A stretch of 64,000 nt of DNA from JASJBU01 sp963797085 (GTDB taxonomy: Bacteria > Pseudomonadota > Gammaproteobacteria > Chromatiales > Chromatiaceae): the NCBI GenBank assembly GCA_963797085.1, contig CAWCOA010000014.1, positions 1 to 64,000 on the forward strand. Direction: 5' to 3'. Below the pieces are notes generated by a model. The model worked only from the letters and a program-made list of their open reading frames with translations. It was not told where the DNA came from and did not search any database. Positions 47,285 through 56,250 of the stretch are shown piece by piece; within the stretch, counting starts at the first letter, position 1; each line of letters opens with the position of its first letter. The position numbers and the translations under genes are program-made.

Positions 47285-47794
47285 TCAACGGATCTCGTCG
47301 ATCGATCTGGTGCGCAGGAATACCTGGGGTGTAATCAGCGCATAGCCCTGCTGTTGCCAGTGAACCATTTCCGTGAACGCCGATGGAACCAGCTCCACGA
47401 ATTCGAAGAAGTCATCCAGACTGTAGTTGAAATCTTTCGCCGCCAAACCACATACTTTGATCTCGACACCCAAAGCAGCATAGTAGCGCAACCGTTCGAC
47501 GACATCTTTATAACGTTGATAGTTTTTTTTCACCAGGGTGACAATTTCCGAGCCATGTATCACTAACTTGATATCCATAAACTCCGGTGCCATGTCATAT
47601 GGCGATTCCATCAAAGGGTTCATCAATGCCCTCACCCAATAGAGTGCTGAGGACATTTTGGCCGGATCATCCAGATAAAACTCATAGATGACTTTGGGTG
47701 ACTGGTAGGGCGGTTCGACATATCGTGCTTTTTCCTCTACCCAGGCCGGAAAAGACAGAATGGACAGCAGGATAAACACACTGAATTTAGACAT
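47285..47794 (-). CDS. Exported DsrE-like protein
   Basis: 169 residues starting at ATG 47794 (GGAGGT four bases upstream). It has a signal peptide (MSKFSVFILLSILSFPAWV), then a DsrE/F-like fold: VIYEFYLDDPAKMSSALYWV, DIKLVIHGSEIVTLVKKNY and RLRYYAALGVEIKVCGLAAKDF with the single conserved Cys. Such proteins are linked to sulfur oxidation or periplasmic sulfur carrying, but the partner here is unknown. It stands alone in a 300-base-flanked position; a second exported DsrE-like gene lies 900 bases away. Confidence 0.75.
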   Translation of the reverse strand: MSKFSVFILLSILSFPAWVEEKARYVEPPYQSPKVIYEFYLDDPAKMSSALYWVRALMNPLMESPYDMAPEFMDIKLVIHGSEIVTLVKKNYQRYKDVVERLRYYAALGVEIKVCGLAAKDFNYSLDDFFEFVELVPSAFTEMVHWQQQGYALITPQVFLRTRSIDEIR

Positions 47795-48183
47795 TTTACC
47801 TCCGGTAATAATCACCAATGCCTTATTATTAAGGCCTTGAAGTACTCAATACATTAAAATTCTAGCCGGTAAAGCGAACTGGGTTACTGATAAATATTGA
47901 GGTTATTGAGAATCACCCCCATCATTGCTAGCGTCTGTAATGGTCAGCAGAGAATCATGATTGAGCTTGATGAAATCTTCTCAATCATCAGAAATATAAG
48001 TAGAATCAAGCCACTTATGAGTTTCGTCGTCTTATCTGGGAGCTAGTCGTGGTGATTTCTTCAAATCAAGCAATACTGTAGGCCACTTTCCGTTAGAAAA
48101 ATCCCGATCTCATTGATGACTGATATGTATGGATAACTCGATTCAATAACTATAATTCCGCCAGAAAAGCACAGGAAAGAATT
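47795..48183. other. Divergent intergenic region
   Basis: About 390 AT-rich bases between the exported DsrE-like gene (minus) and the CBS gene (plus), presumably holding both promoters. No structured element recognised. Confidence 0.5.
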
Positions 48184-48597
48184 ATGCACAGTTCCAACAA
48201 GCACATCCCTGTCAGGAATATCATGAAAAAAGAATTTGGTGTCATTGATCGAATGGCGACTATTCATGATGCACTGATAATGATCAAGGAATACAAGACC
48301 TCCATGCTTGTCGTAAAAAAACGTAACCAGGATGATGAATTTGGCATACTGCTGGTTTCCGATATTGCACGCCAGGTCCTGGCGAAGGATCGCTCATCCA
48401 AGAGAGTCAATGTTTATGAAATCATGATCAAGCCCGCAGTCTGTATCGACCCGGACATGGATATCCGCTACTGTTCCAGGCTCTTTGCACGATTCAACCT
48501 GGTTCGTGCATTGGCTGTTGAAAATGATGAGGTCATCGGCACCATCAGCCCCAACCTATTGGTGCTCGATGGAATGTTTGCCCTCGATGTGGATTAG
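48184..48597 (+). CDS. CBS-pair domain protein
   Basis: 137 residues forming two CBS motifs: NIMKKEFGVIDRMATIHDAL ... SMLVVKKRNQDDEFGILLVSDI and YEIMIKPAVCIDPDMDIRYC ... LVRALAVENDEVIGTISPN. Nothing else is attached, so it probably senses adenine nucleotides and acts on a partner. The AGGAAAG ribosome site supports the start. It lies between two DsrE-like genes, which may be chance. Confidence 0.88.
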   Translation: MHSSNKHIPVRNIMKKEFGVIDRMATIHDALIMIKEYKTSMLVVKKRNQDDEFGILLVSDIARQVLAKDRSSKRVNVYEIMIKPAVCIDPDMDIRYCSRLFARFNLVRALAVENDEVIGTISPNLLVLDGMFALDVD

Positions 48598-48690
48598 GGT
48601 GTTACTTAAACTTACGATTAATTACTGTTTCCAAGCAGCGTCAAGCAGACGCACTTCCCTGTGCTGTCAGATTTTAGAAAAAACTAAGCC

Positions 48691-49131
48691 TTAATAGCTC
48701 ATAATCGCTGTGTCATCGGCGGTCATTAGCTTCATCGTGACATCCGGTCCCCCTTTCTCGACACCCTCGATGATGTCATCCTTGGTCATGCCGGCTTTCT
48801 TCATACACATTGGACAGATGATGGCTCTGGCACCTTTCTTGATGGCACCCTTCAACATATCCTGCAGGCTCATACCGGAAGCGGATAAGGTATCCGTATT
48901 AAATGATTTGGAGGCAATGAAGACTCCCCGTACATTGAGAAAAATCACAACCTTGTAGCCATTCTCCAGTGCCTTATTGGCTTGACCCAGCGCCATGCCT
49001 CCAGCCCATGTGTCATCTGTAGTTATGTTGTAAAAAATCGTTTTACTGCCTTCTTCCGCCGCCAGTGGGGTCGTGAAGGACAGTATCAGCAGAAAGGACA
49101 GGATCAACAGGGAAGTTATTTTTTTTGGCAT
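48691..49131 (-). CDS. Exported DsrE-like protein with CPMC motif
   Basis: 146 residues: signal peptide (KITSLLILSFLLILSFTTPLAA), then a DsrE fold (TIFYNITTDDTWAGGMALG, GYKVVIFLNVRGVFIASKS, MLKGAIKKGARAIICPMCMKKAGM). Cys106 and Cys109 form a C-x2-C, typical of the thiol-active DsrE-like group found with sulfur oxidation genes. It is probably periplasmic. It is encoded convergently with the CBS gene. Confidence 0.85.
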   Translation of the reverse strand: MPKKITSLLILSFLLILSFTTPLAAEEGSKTIFYNITTDDTWAGGMALGQANKALENGYKVVIFLNVRGVFIASKSFNTDTLSASGMSLQDMLKGAIKKGARAIICPMCMKKAGMTKDDIIEGVEKGGPDVTMKLMTADDTAIMSY

Positions 49132-49635
49132 TTCTATCTCCTTGAGTTGGTGAAAATGCAGTCGAATAGTAAGACAGCCCGCCCTGATATGCCATGATAA
49201 TCATCACGCTTTTCTGCAACACATCTGGTGTATGAAAGATGCCGATATAATGGTCGGAATCCATACCAGCGTTACCTTAACCAAGATTCCAAATGCAGGA
49301 GGCACATCCGTATTGAAGAGCAATAACTGCGAATTATTTTATATGATTTGAGTAAGTTACTAACTCATGACGACTTTGTGCTGGACATTTAATAACTTGT
49401 AGCAACCCAATAATGGCCTAACACGACCTGAGGTGTTAGAGGCAGGATTTTCAAACAACAGGATCGAATTCGGGATTTTGAAGAAAAATCTGCTATAAAC
49501 TGACTGATGCCATCTATTGCCTGCTGCGTATCTTTTGCCAATTCACCGCAGAAGTCTGCAAATTGGCCAGCAGATACTCAGGGCAATCGAACAACCCCTG
49601 GCATGTAATCAAACTATTTTTACCTAGGAGAAACT
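49132..49635. other. Intergenic region, nothing recognised
   Basis: About 500 bases between divergent genes. A 7-bp hairpin (CTAACAC/GTGTTAG, 49418-49424 and 49433-49439) is the only structure; no T-run follows. Promoters for the flanking genes should lie here. Confidence 0.5.
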
Positions 49636-50157
49636 ATGCCAACAAATAACAATTCAACAGATAAAGGGATCTCTAGACGCGATCTGCTGATCGGTGCCGG
49701 TGCGGCTGCAACGGTACTTGCCAGTGGTGCAAGCCATGCTGAGAGTCATGCGGCGCATAAGATGGATGAACACGCCGGACATAAAATGGGCGACCATGCC
49801 GGACACCGGCATGAAGATCATGCCCCCCGTCACCCCGATCTCGTTGATGCTGTCAACAATTGCCTCGATAAGGGCCAGCGTTGCATCGCTCACTGTTTGG
49901 TGGCATTCACAGAGGGCGACATGAGCTTGGCCGCTTGCGCCAAGAAAGCCCATGAAATGGAAGCGGTTTGCGAGGCCCTCTCATACCTGGTAACTGCAAA
50001 CTCAGATTATATGAAAGAACAAGCAAAGATTTGCAGTATTGCCTGTAAGGATTGCGAAAAAGAGTGCAGAGAACACGAAGATCATCATACGGAATGCAAG
50101 GAATGTGCTGAAGCTTGCGCCAATGTCATCAAGACAATTGACAAGACTTTCGCCTAA
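49636..50157 (+). CDS. Tat-exported four-helix copper-binding protein (Csp/DUF326 type)
   Basis: 173 residues. A Tat signal (SRRDLLIGAGAAATVLASGA) and a His/Met-rich stretch (AAHKMDEHAGHKMGDHAGH) precede a Cys-rich four-helix domain (NNCLDKGQRCIAHCLVAF, AACAKKAHEMEAVCEAL, AKICSIACKDCEKECREHED, CKECAEACANVI). The Cys-x3-Cys spacing facing the bundle core is that of copper-storage proteins (Csp1-like). It probably binds Cu(I) in the periplasm. AGGAG before the ATG. A 13-bp hairpin follows the stop. Confidence 0.9.
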   Translation: MPTNNNSTDKGISRRDLLIGAGAAATVLASGASHAESHAAHKMDEHAGHKMGDHAGHRHEDHAPRHPDLVDAVNNCLDKGQRCIAHCLVAFTEGDMSLAACAKKAHEMEAVCEALSYLVTANSDYMKEQAKICSIACKDCEKECREHEDHHTECKECAEACANVIKTIDKTFA

Positions 50158-50166
50158 CTAGCCCAT

Positions 50167-50207
50167 CACTAGTACTCCAAGCGTATCTTATGGATGGAGT
50201 ACTAGTG
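50167..50207 (+). terminator. Hairpin behind the copper protein gene
   Basis: CACTAGTACTCCA and its perfect complement TGGAGTACTAGTG form a 13-bp stem with a 15-base loop. No T-run follows, so it is either a factor-dependent terminator or an RNA-stabilising hairpin. Confidence 0.55.
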
Positions 50208-50229
50208 CATGGCCCCTCCTCTCGGGCCA

Positions 50230-51617
50230 GTTTAAATATCTCCCCTGATTCTCCTCCTCGTGGGAATGATGCCCTCCCTGGCGGCGGACTATCTGACTGA
50301 ATGCCCGGAGCTGCTGCAGCACAGACGATAAGCGACCCACAGCTTCCGCTGGATGAGCTAGAAATACGCCTCAAGCCCCTGACACCTTGTGAATTGGCCG
50401 AGGAGGTACTCGAGGCCCTGGAGGCGGTACAGGAGAAGATGGAAGACTCTCCGGAAGCCAGTCAAGCAGAATCCACGGTCTCCGACCAGGTCGATAGAAC
50501 AGAGACTGATGCAGCACTTTCCGAAGCCCAGAAACAGATTGATGAAGCCTTACAGGAGCAGAAAAAGTCTGCCGAAGCGAAGGCAACAGATCTGGTCAAG
50601 CAAGCACTCAAAAAAATGCCTCAACTGTGGAAGACGGCGAGGATTCAGGGCAAGAGGTGCTGGATAATGAAGAGATCTCAGCCAAGCAGTCGGGTAGCAT
50701 CGATACAACTGAACTACAGGATCAGGATAAGCTGAAAAAGGTTGCCGATGCAGCAGCTCAGCTTGCAGACACCAAAGCGGAGATCCGCCAGTCACTGCTC
50801 GAACACATCACCGAACTGCATGCACAAAGAACCGCGCTGATAGACCGAACCAATCTGGTGATCGATGCATTTGAGACGAAAGGCGGTGCTGAAGAACCTA
50901 TTAAAGAATTCCGCCAGTACATCAAGGCTGTTTCTGGCCTCAAGGTCGACGTGGCTGATGTGGATGCCACATCGACCGCTCTCAAAGGCTGGCTGCTGTC
51001 CAAAGAAGGGGGTCTGCGCTGGGGTAAAAATATCGCAATTTTCATTGTCACTGTGCTGTTTACTGGGATGTCAGCAAGGCCGTCAAGGAAAGATTCGATG
51101 TTAACGAGATTTCAATCCCCTTCCCGAACGGGATCATCTTTTCTGGGATCTGCCGGTAAAGGTGAACACCCTGCCCGACAGCAGCTCTTCCTGAATAATC
51201 AGAAAAATTTGCGCCAGGTCTTTCCTGTACCGTCCTGAATAGCTGTGGCGAAGTACCCCTTGTTTCTGTTAAGGCTCCCAAAGAATCTTTCGAGACTTCC
51301 TTCCCCCTGAGTATCACCGATCATTTTCCCCAATAACTCCAGGGTGTACGTTAGTTCTCAAAGATCCGGAGCCGGTGGTGCGTTTGCATGAACTTGCGGA
51401 TTCATCACTCAATTTTGTCTGCCGTCCCTGGACCCGAACTGAAAATTACTGGGATGTCTACTGGGATGTCACCAAGGCCGTCAAGGAAAGATTCGATGCG
51501 GACGAAATTTCAATCCCCTTCCCGCAACGGGATGTGCATCTTTTCAGCGATGCCGGTAAAGGTCAACAAACTGCCGGTAAATGCTCGGAAAACCACAGGG
51601 TCATAAGTATTATTTGA
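50230..51617 (+). pseudogene. MscS-family mechanosensitive channel, shattered
   Basis: The pieces in order are a signal peptide (LILLLVGMMPSLAAD, near 50245), the periplasmic helical part (TISDPQLPLDELEIRLKPLT) and a coiled coil (VADAAAQLADTKAEIRQSLL, ending GKNIAIFIVTVLF near 51060). A jump follows to a copy of the C-terminal segment and then a second, better copy (VRLHELADSSLNFVCRPWTR, ... AVKERFDADEISIPFPQRDVH). Frames change near 50300 and 50625. The channel-forming helices and beta domain are deleted. The AVKERFD...SIPFP segment exists twice, near 51075-51120 and 51475-51530, so a duplication or imperfect recombination took place. Clearly non-functional. Confidence 0.8.
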
Positions 51618-51733
51618 TCATGGCAAAAATTTTTCTTGCCAAAAAACATTCCCCGACTATATTTTTCTGTATGGTGGCCATTCAACCTGCTGAGCGGAAG
51701 GTTGGATTGCTTTTTATAAAAACGATGGTGGAG

Positions 51734-52090
51734 ATGAGTAAAATGACACAACTGAGATTTCACAATCCCGAGACGGGCAAAGGCAATGTAGACCTGGATT
51801 TCGATGAGGATGGCTTTCTCATCAACTCTACAGCCTGGAGTCGCGACACTGCCCGCATGCTGGCTGAATTGGATGGTGTCGGTAAACTCGGCCCCGATCA
51901 TTGGTCAGTGATCTTCTATCTGCGTGAGCATCACCTGGAAAATGGCAGCCTGCCGGTCATGTCACATGTCTGCCGGGTCATGCATCTGGGAAAATATGCC
52001 GTCGAAGGGCTCTTCGGGGGCTGCCGGGAAGCCTGGCGAATAGCCGGCCTGCCAAACCCGGGAGAAGAAGCTAAAAGTTATATGAATTAG
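51734..52090 (+). CDS. DsrC/TusE-like protein lacking both active cysteines
   Basis: 118 residues of the DsrC/TusE fold (VDLDFDEDGFLINSTAWSRD, GPDHWSVIFYLREHHLENGS, MHLGKYAVEGLFGG ... AWRIAGLPNPG). In DsrC and TusE the end reads C-(K/R)-x-AGLPKPT-x-C-V. Here the first Cys is Trp and the C-terminal Cys is absent (the tail is GEEAKSYMN). Such forms are known as non-catalytic, possibly regulatory DsrC relatives (RspA-type). A Cys two to three residues upstream (GGCRE) remains. Start uncertain: ATG 51725, 51734 or 51743. A hairpin follows the stop. Confidence 0.8.
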   Translation: MSKMTQLRFHNPETGKGNVDLDFDEDGFLINSTAWSRDTARMLAELDGVGKLGPDHWSVIFYLREHHLENGSLPVMSHVCRVMHLGKYAVEGLFGGCREAWRIAGLPNPGEEAKSYMN

Positions 52091-52100
52091 CAGAATGCTT

Positions 52101-52129
52101 CCCCATCGGCATGAATACTGCCGATGGGG
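52101..52129 (+). terminator. Hairpin behind the DsrC-like gene
   Basis: CCCCATCGGCA and TGCCGATGGGG make a perfect 11-bp stem with a 7-base loop ten bases after the stop codon. No T-run, but position and stability suggest transcription ends here. Confidence 0.65.
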
Positions 52130-52785
52130 ACGATCAAACCACCAACTATCTCCAATTTTTACTCTGCTTAGCCCAAAATCTACTGCGCATTTCAATACCA
52201 GGATCACTCTATTGGATGGTTTCTTGCGATATTGCTCCTGCCAGCTTGAATGATTCCCCGCCTGGCGTATACGCGCATCTAGTCATCATAGCCTGGCTGT
52301 TTTGAAAAACCCCGATTCTTAGTTTTTCCGTTTCTTCAGGCCCGTTGAGTCTGATAACCTCCCCGGCAAGTCTATCGTTGTGCTTCTCCAACACACCCGT
52401 ACAAAAGGACTGATTGCAAGGATTATCCGGCAGAGTGAACACCAACAGCGACTTTCTACTGATTGGGATGCTGCTCGCCCTCGGGCTATTGGCCAAGCGT
52501 CTAGCCTCTCGTCTGAAGTTGCCTATCTTCTGGTAGGCTTGCTCTTGCGGATATTCGAACGGAGTTATTGAATACGTGCGTGAGGTCGCCGCCCGCACTG
52601 AACAGTACTGGTCCGATCAAGCATGCTCGGCGTTCTCCTGAACCACACCGATTCACCCAGAGATTCCTAGACTATGGTGATGTGGGGAATTACCGCAGCA
52701 GTCTGGCAGAACTGCGCAAGACTGTCGCGAAGCCCGCATGCCCATTAGAATGAGGCCGTATTACGCATGAAGTGAGCCGTTGACA
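52130..52785. other. Intergenic region with decayed DNA
   Basis: About 650 bases between the DsrC-like gene and tag. Only the antiporter-like remnant at 52435-52536 is recognised. A 130-codon minus frame (52209-52598) shows no family features. Confidence 0.5.
52435..52536 (+). pseudogene. Possible cation/proton antiporter N-terminal remnant
   Basis: 33 codons from a GTG read NTNSDFLLIGMLLALGLLAK followed by RLASRLKLPIFW and a stop. This looks like the first membrane helix of a CPA-type antiporter (NSDFLLIG...LGLLA...R..LP). Nothing further of such a protein is found. Identification rests on a short motif. Confidence 0.35.
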
Positions 52786-53379
52786 ATGCACAAGCCGATA
52801 CGCTGCGCCTGGGTGAGCGAAGATCCATTGTACCAGCACTACCACGATCTGGAGTGGGGAGTCCCCTGCTACGACGATCGCACCCTGTTTGAGTTTCTCA
52901 TTCTGGAAGGTGCCCAGGCGGGGCTTTCCTGGCTCACCATACTGCGCAAGCGGGATAACTATCGACGCCTGTTCAACAATTTCGATGCGCAACGGATCGC
53001 TAATTACAGCCCCAAAAAGGTCGAGTCTCTGTTGCAGGACCCCGGCATCGTGCGCAACCGGCTGAAGGTCAATTCAGCCGTCAGCAATGCGCGGGCCTTC
53101 CTGGAAATTCAGTCACAACAGGGAAATTTTGCTGATTTCATCTGGCAATTCGTCGCCGGCGAGCCCATTCAGAACCGCTGGTCGTCGATTCAGGATGTGC
53201 CGGTCAGCACAGCGCAGTCTGACCAAATGGCCCGTGAGTTGAAACATAGAGGTTTCAAATTTGTCGGCACCACGATCTGTTATGCCTACATGCAGGCTGT
53301 GGGAATGGTCAATGACCATACTTCGGACTGTTTCCGGCATCGACCAGTCAACGCCATAGCCAGGCAGAGAACCAAATGA
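52786..53379 (+). CDS. tag: DNA-3-methyladenine glycosylase I
   Basis: 197 residues of the Tag family: RCAWVSEDPLYQHYHDLEWG with the zinc Cys and His and the catalytic-pocket Glu, EFLILEGAQAGLSWLTILRKR, FKFVGTTICYAYMQAVGMVNDH and the end TSDCFRH with the remaining zinc ligands. It removes 3-methyladenine from alkylated DNA. The ATG at 52786 is preferred to the TTG six bases earlier. It overlaps the next gene by four bases (ATGA). Confidence 0.95.
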   Translation: MHKPIRCAWVSEDPLYQHYHDLEWGVPCYDDRTLFEFLILEGAQAGLSWLTILRKRDNYRRLFNNFDAQRIANYSPKKVESLLQDPGIVRNRLKVNSAVSNARAFLEIQSQQGNFADFIWQFVAGEPIQNRWSSIQDVPVSTAQSDQMARELKHRGFKFVGTTICYAYMQAVGMVNDHTSDCFRHRPVNAIARQRTK

Positions 53380-53882
53380 CGTTTGATACCCTTTTCCGGC
53401 AGGCCGATCAGCAGACACACTCTCTGCTGCGCCAGGCGGAAAAGCATTTTGGCATTGAATGCCCATTGAGCGGCATTCGTTTCGACCTGCGAGGAAAAAC
53501 CGCCGGAATGGTCGTCTTCCCTGGGATGAGAAAACCTTATATCCGCTATAACCCGGATCTCTTGTTGGGTAATCGGGAAAGCTTTCTAGACCAGACTATT
53601 CCTCATGAAGTGGCGCACCTGGTGGCGCGTCGTTTGCATGGCTCAGGCATTCGTCCACATGGGCGGGAATGGCGACAATTGATGAATTTTTTCCAGGCAG
53701 ACCCGGTACGCTGCCACAACTATGATATGAGCGGCATCCGCTGCAGAGCGATGCGCCAGTATTCCTACAGCTGCGGATGCCGGCAACATCAACTCTCGGC
53801 GATCCGACACAAGCGGATACTCAATGGACAAACTTACCTCTGCCGACGCTGCGGGGAATCTCTGCGACAGGTCAAATTATAA
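53376..53882 (+). CDS. SprT-family zinc metalloprotease-like protein
   Basis: 168 residues of the SprT/SprT-like family: zinc site HEVAH (His77, Glu78, His81) followed by the third ligand region HGREW, and a C-terminal zinc ribbon (YSCGC ... YLCRRCGE). Eukaryotic relatives (Spartan) remove DNA-protein crosslinks; the bacterial role is unproven. Coupling to the DNA repair gene tag supports a DNA role. Confidence 0.9.
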   Translation: MTFDTLFRQADQQTHSLLRQAEKHFGIECPLSGIRFDLRGKTAGMVVFPGMRKPYIRYNPDLLLGNRESFLDQTIPHEVAHLVARRLHGSGIRPHGREWRQLMNFFQADPVRCHNYDMSGIRCRAMRQYSYSCGCRQHQLSAIRHKRILNGQTYLCRRCGESLRQVKL

Positions 53883-54174
53883 GGGCTTTTTCTGCACCAG
53901 CGTTGCCGGCAATCAATGCTATTTTTTTCTCCCTGGGCAGCTGTTTGATGGCATATTCTCTACGCAAGGCTTGACCATGATCCCCCACAGCCTCGCTAAA
54001 GAGCAGCTCCACAGGTCGCCTGCCGCGGGTATATTTCGCGCCCAAGCCCTGATTATGCCGCTCTACCCTTGCAGGTACATCCTTGGCGACGCCGGTATAG
54101 AGACTTCCATCGGCGCACACAACCAGATACACGGACCAGATGCTGGCGCCCGATGCGGTCTTTTTAAGTGACAT
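53872..54174 (-). CDS. GIY-YIG nuclease-fold protein (YhbQ/UPF0213 type)
   Basis: 100 residues of a stand-alone GIY-YIG domain: WSVYLVVCADGSLYTGVAKD (the first half of the motif, YLV...YTG), RVERHNQGLGAKYTRGRRPV, and ALRREYAIKQLPREKK with the conserved Glu. The start is ATG 54174; a longer upstream frame is not family-like. It converges on sprT with an 11-base overlap. Function of the family: nuclease or DNA repair, not settled. Confidence 0.88.
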   Translation of the reverse strand: MSLKKTASGASIWSVYLVVCADGSLYTGVAKDVPARVERHNQGLGAKYTRGRRPVELLFSEAVGDHGQALRREYAIKQLPREKKIALIAGNAGAEKALII

Positions 54175-54577
54175 GGCTATCGCCGGGCCGAGGACAGCTA
54201 GCAGAATGTGGCATTGAACTTTTTCAGATGAGAAATACCAGCTTAATCGTGCTCTTAGGATAGTCGATCTCAAATCTGATCGGTAGAATCCGCACCAGGA
54301 GCATGGCATATTCAGAGAATGTTGAGTTCAACTTGCTGATTAAACTATAGAACTTTCGAATCAACATTAAGGAAAACCACAATACTTTTGGCTAGTTGTT
54401 GTACTTTCCTTGACCCCTCTTTATGTTGCACAATGCGCGTGGCGTATGAATTTGCCCGATAAAGAGGCAATTGCCTTCGTATTGATCCGCTGTAGAAATT
54501 CCTATCGGCCCATATCCAGACTCTGGCCAGGTGCTATAGCCGATCAACTTTCATTTAAGCCCCTCATGGAGGTAATG
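54175..54577. other. Divergent region upstream of the sox operon
   Basis: About 400 bases that should contain the sox promoter. TTGACC occurs near 54408, but no good -10 at the right distance. A frame open upstream of soxX in this region is not family-like and is not part of the protein. Confidence 0.5.
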
Positions 54578-54949
54578 ATGTTTGGTATAACCAGTAAATG
54601 GATCGGAATGTCCAGTACTATTGCAGTACTTGCCGGACAATTTCTGATCACACCCGTTTCTGTCGCTGCCGGGAGCAGCCTAATAGAAGAAGGTAAGGCC
54701 ATCGCTTTCGATCGAATGAAAGGTAACTGCCTGGCCTGCCATATGATCGAAGGGGGCAATTTGCCCGGTAATATCGCTCCTCCGTTGGTTGCAATGAAAG
54801 GCCGTTACCCGAACAAGGCGGATCTCAGAAATCAGATCTGGGACCCGACCAGCAGCAACCCTGAATCTTCCATGCCGCCATTCGGCAAGCATGAAGTACT
54901 AACGAAATCCGAACTCGACAAGGTCGTAGAGTTCATCTGGACACTTTGA
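54578..54949 (+). CDS. soxX: Sulfur-oxidation c-type cytochrome SoxX
   Basis: 123 residues: signal peptide (to about residue 31, TPVSVAA) and one haem site CLACH (Cys51, Cys54, His55), the GNIAPPLVAMKGRYP motif and the axial Met in SSMPPFG (Met99). It is the small subunit of the SoxXA complex that attaches thiosulfate to SoxY. GGAGG lies five bases before ATG 54578. It heads a soxX-soxA-soxK-soxL operon. Confidence 0.95.
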   Translation: MFGITSKWIGMSSTIAVLAGQFLITPVSVAAGSSLIEEGKAIAFDRMKGNCLACHMIEGGNLPGNIAPPLVAMKGRYPNKADLRNQIWDPTSSNPESSMPPFGKHEVLTKSELDKVVEFIWTL

Positions 54950-54998
54950 GCGGTCTGAAAGACAGTCTCAACTCAACTGCTTGGAGGATCATCCGATC

Positions 54999-55838
54999 AT
55001 GAAAAAGTTTTTCCAAAAAATGGCTCTGCTGGCTCTTACCGGCTGCATAGCCCTTTCGGCACAAGCCACTACCCCTGATGAAGATCTGGACGCATTTCAG
55101 AATTTCTTCAAGAACCGTTTCCCCGGTGTAGCGATGGAAGAGTACACCAATGGCGTGTATTCCATCGATCCGATAGGCCGCGAAAACTGGGAGGCGATTG
55201 AAGAATTCCCTCCTTACGAACCTTTTATCGATGACGGTCAGGCGATGTGGGAAACCCCCTTTGCCAACGGCAAAACCTATAAGGACTGCTTCCCTGACGG
55301 TCCTGCCATCAAAGGTAAGTTTCCTCACTGGGACAAACAGCAGGGTAAGGTTATAACACTGCCGCGGGCGCTGAATCAGTGCCGCGAAGCCAATGGAGAA
55401 AAGCCTCTGAAATACAAGAAGGGCCCGATTAACGCTATTCTTTCCTACCTTGCTTTCGAATCCCGTGGTCAGATCACCAATGTGGTGGTTCCCGAGGATG
55501 ATCCCAAAGCGATGGAAGCCTATGAAGAGGGTAAGAAATTCTACTACACTCGCCGGGGTCAGCTGAACTTCTCCTGTGCCAACTGCCATCTGCAGAATGC
55601 CGGCATGATGATCCGCTCAGACATCCTCAGCCCGGCACTTGGGCATACCACGCATTTCCCGGTTTACCGTTCCAAGTGGGGAACTGTTGGAACCCTGCAT
55701 CGTCGATTCACTGGTTGTAATAAACAGGTTCGAGCCAAGCCGTTCAAGGCCCATGGTGAGCAATATAGCAACCTCGAGTACTTCCTCACCTACATGAGCA
55801 ACGGCCTTCCACTGAATGGACCCGGCGCTCGTAAATAG
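54999..55838 (+). CDS. soxA: Sulfur-oxidation c-type cytochrome SoxA
   Basis: 279 residues: signal peptide (to about residue 23), one haem site CANCH (Cys193, Cys196, His197) and the conserved Cys240 in RRFTGCN that ligates haem and carries the reactive sulfane. Cys97 and Cys128 lie where the N-terminal haem of dihaem SoxA sits, so this is a monohaem SoxA with a structural disulfide. It follows soxX by 49 bases. Confidence 0.96.
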   Translation: MKKFFQKMALLALTGCIALSAQATTPDEDLDAFQNFFKNRFPGVAMEEYTNGVYSIDPIGRENWEAIEEFPPYEPFIDDGQAMWETPFANGKTYKDCFPDGPAIKGKFPHWDKQQGKVITLPRALNQCREANGEKPLKYKKGPINAILSYLAFESRGQITNVVVPEDDPKAMEAYEEGKKFYYTRRGQLNFSCANCHLQNAGMMIRSDILSPALGHTTHFPVYRSKWGTVGTLHRRFTGCNKQVRAKPFKAHGEQYSNLEYFLTYMSNGLPLNGPGARK

Positions 55839-55878
55839 ATCATTAACCTGATGAATCAGCAGAATCGGGAGTTAAAGA

Positions 55879-56220
55879 ATGCAAATTAAACAAATTATGA
55901 AAGCTTCAGCCGCAGTGTTGCTCATGAGCCTCTGTCTCTCCGCGCAAGCGGAACAGTCAGCAGCCGCGGCTGATCCAATGATTGCCAAGGCGCAAAAGAT
56001 GATTGATGACGCCGACAATGCCAGAAAGAAGGCCGGCAAGGTAGAGGGTGAATGGCGTGACACCGGCAAGATGATCAAGCAGGCGCAAGCAGCCTTACAA
56101 AAAGGTGACCATGTGAAGGCCATGAAACTGGCCGCAAAAGCTCATAAACAGGGAGTATTGGGCTTTCAGCAAGCCATGGAGCAGAAAAATCTGGGTACGC
56201 CTTCCTATCTGAAATATTAA
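55879..56220 (+). CDS. soxK: SoxXA-binding protein SoxK
   Basis: 113 residues: signal peptide (SAAVLLMSLCLSAQA) and a small helical mature domain (DPMIAKAQKMIDDADNARKK, GEWRDTGKMIKQAQAALQKG). It matches the SoxXA-binding protein (SAXB/SoxK) found in Chromatium- and Thiomicrospira-type sox operons, where it stabilises SoxXA. Ribosome site GGGAG. It lies between soxA and soxL. Confidence 0.9.
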   Translation: MQIKQIMKASAAVLLMSLCLSAQAEQSAAAADPMIAKAQKMIDDADNARKKAGKVEGEWRDTGKMIKQAQAALQKGDHVKAMKLAAKAHKQGVLGFQQAMEQKNLGTPSYLKY

Positions 56221-56250
56221 TAACGGATCCTCATCAGGAGTAAAACCACA

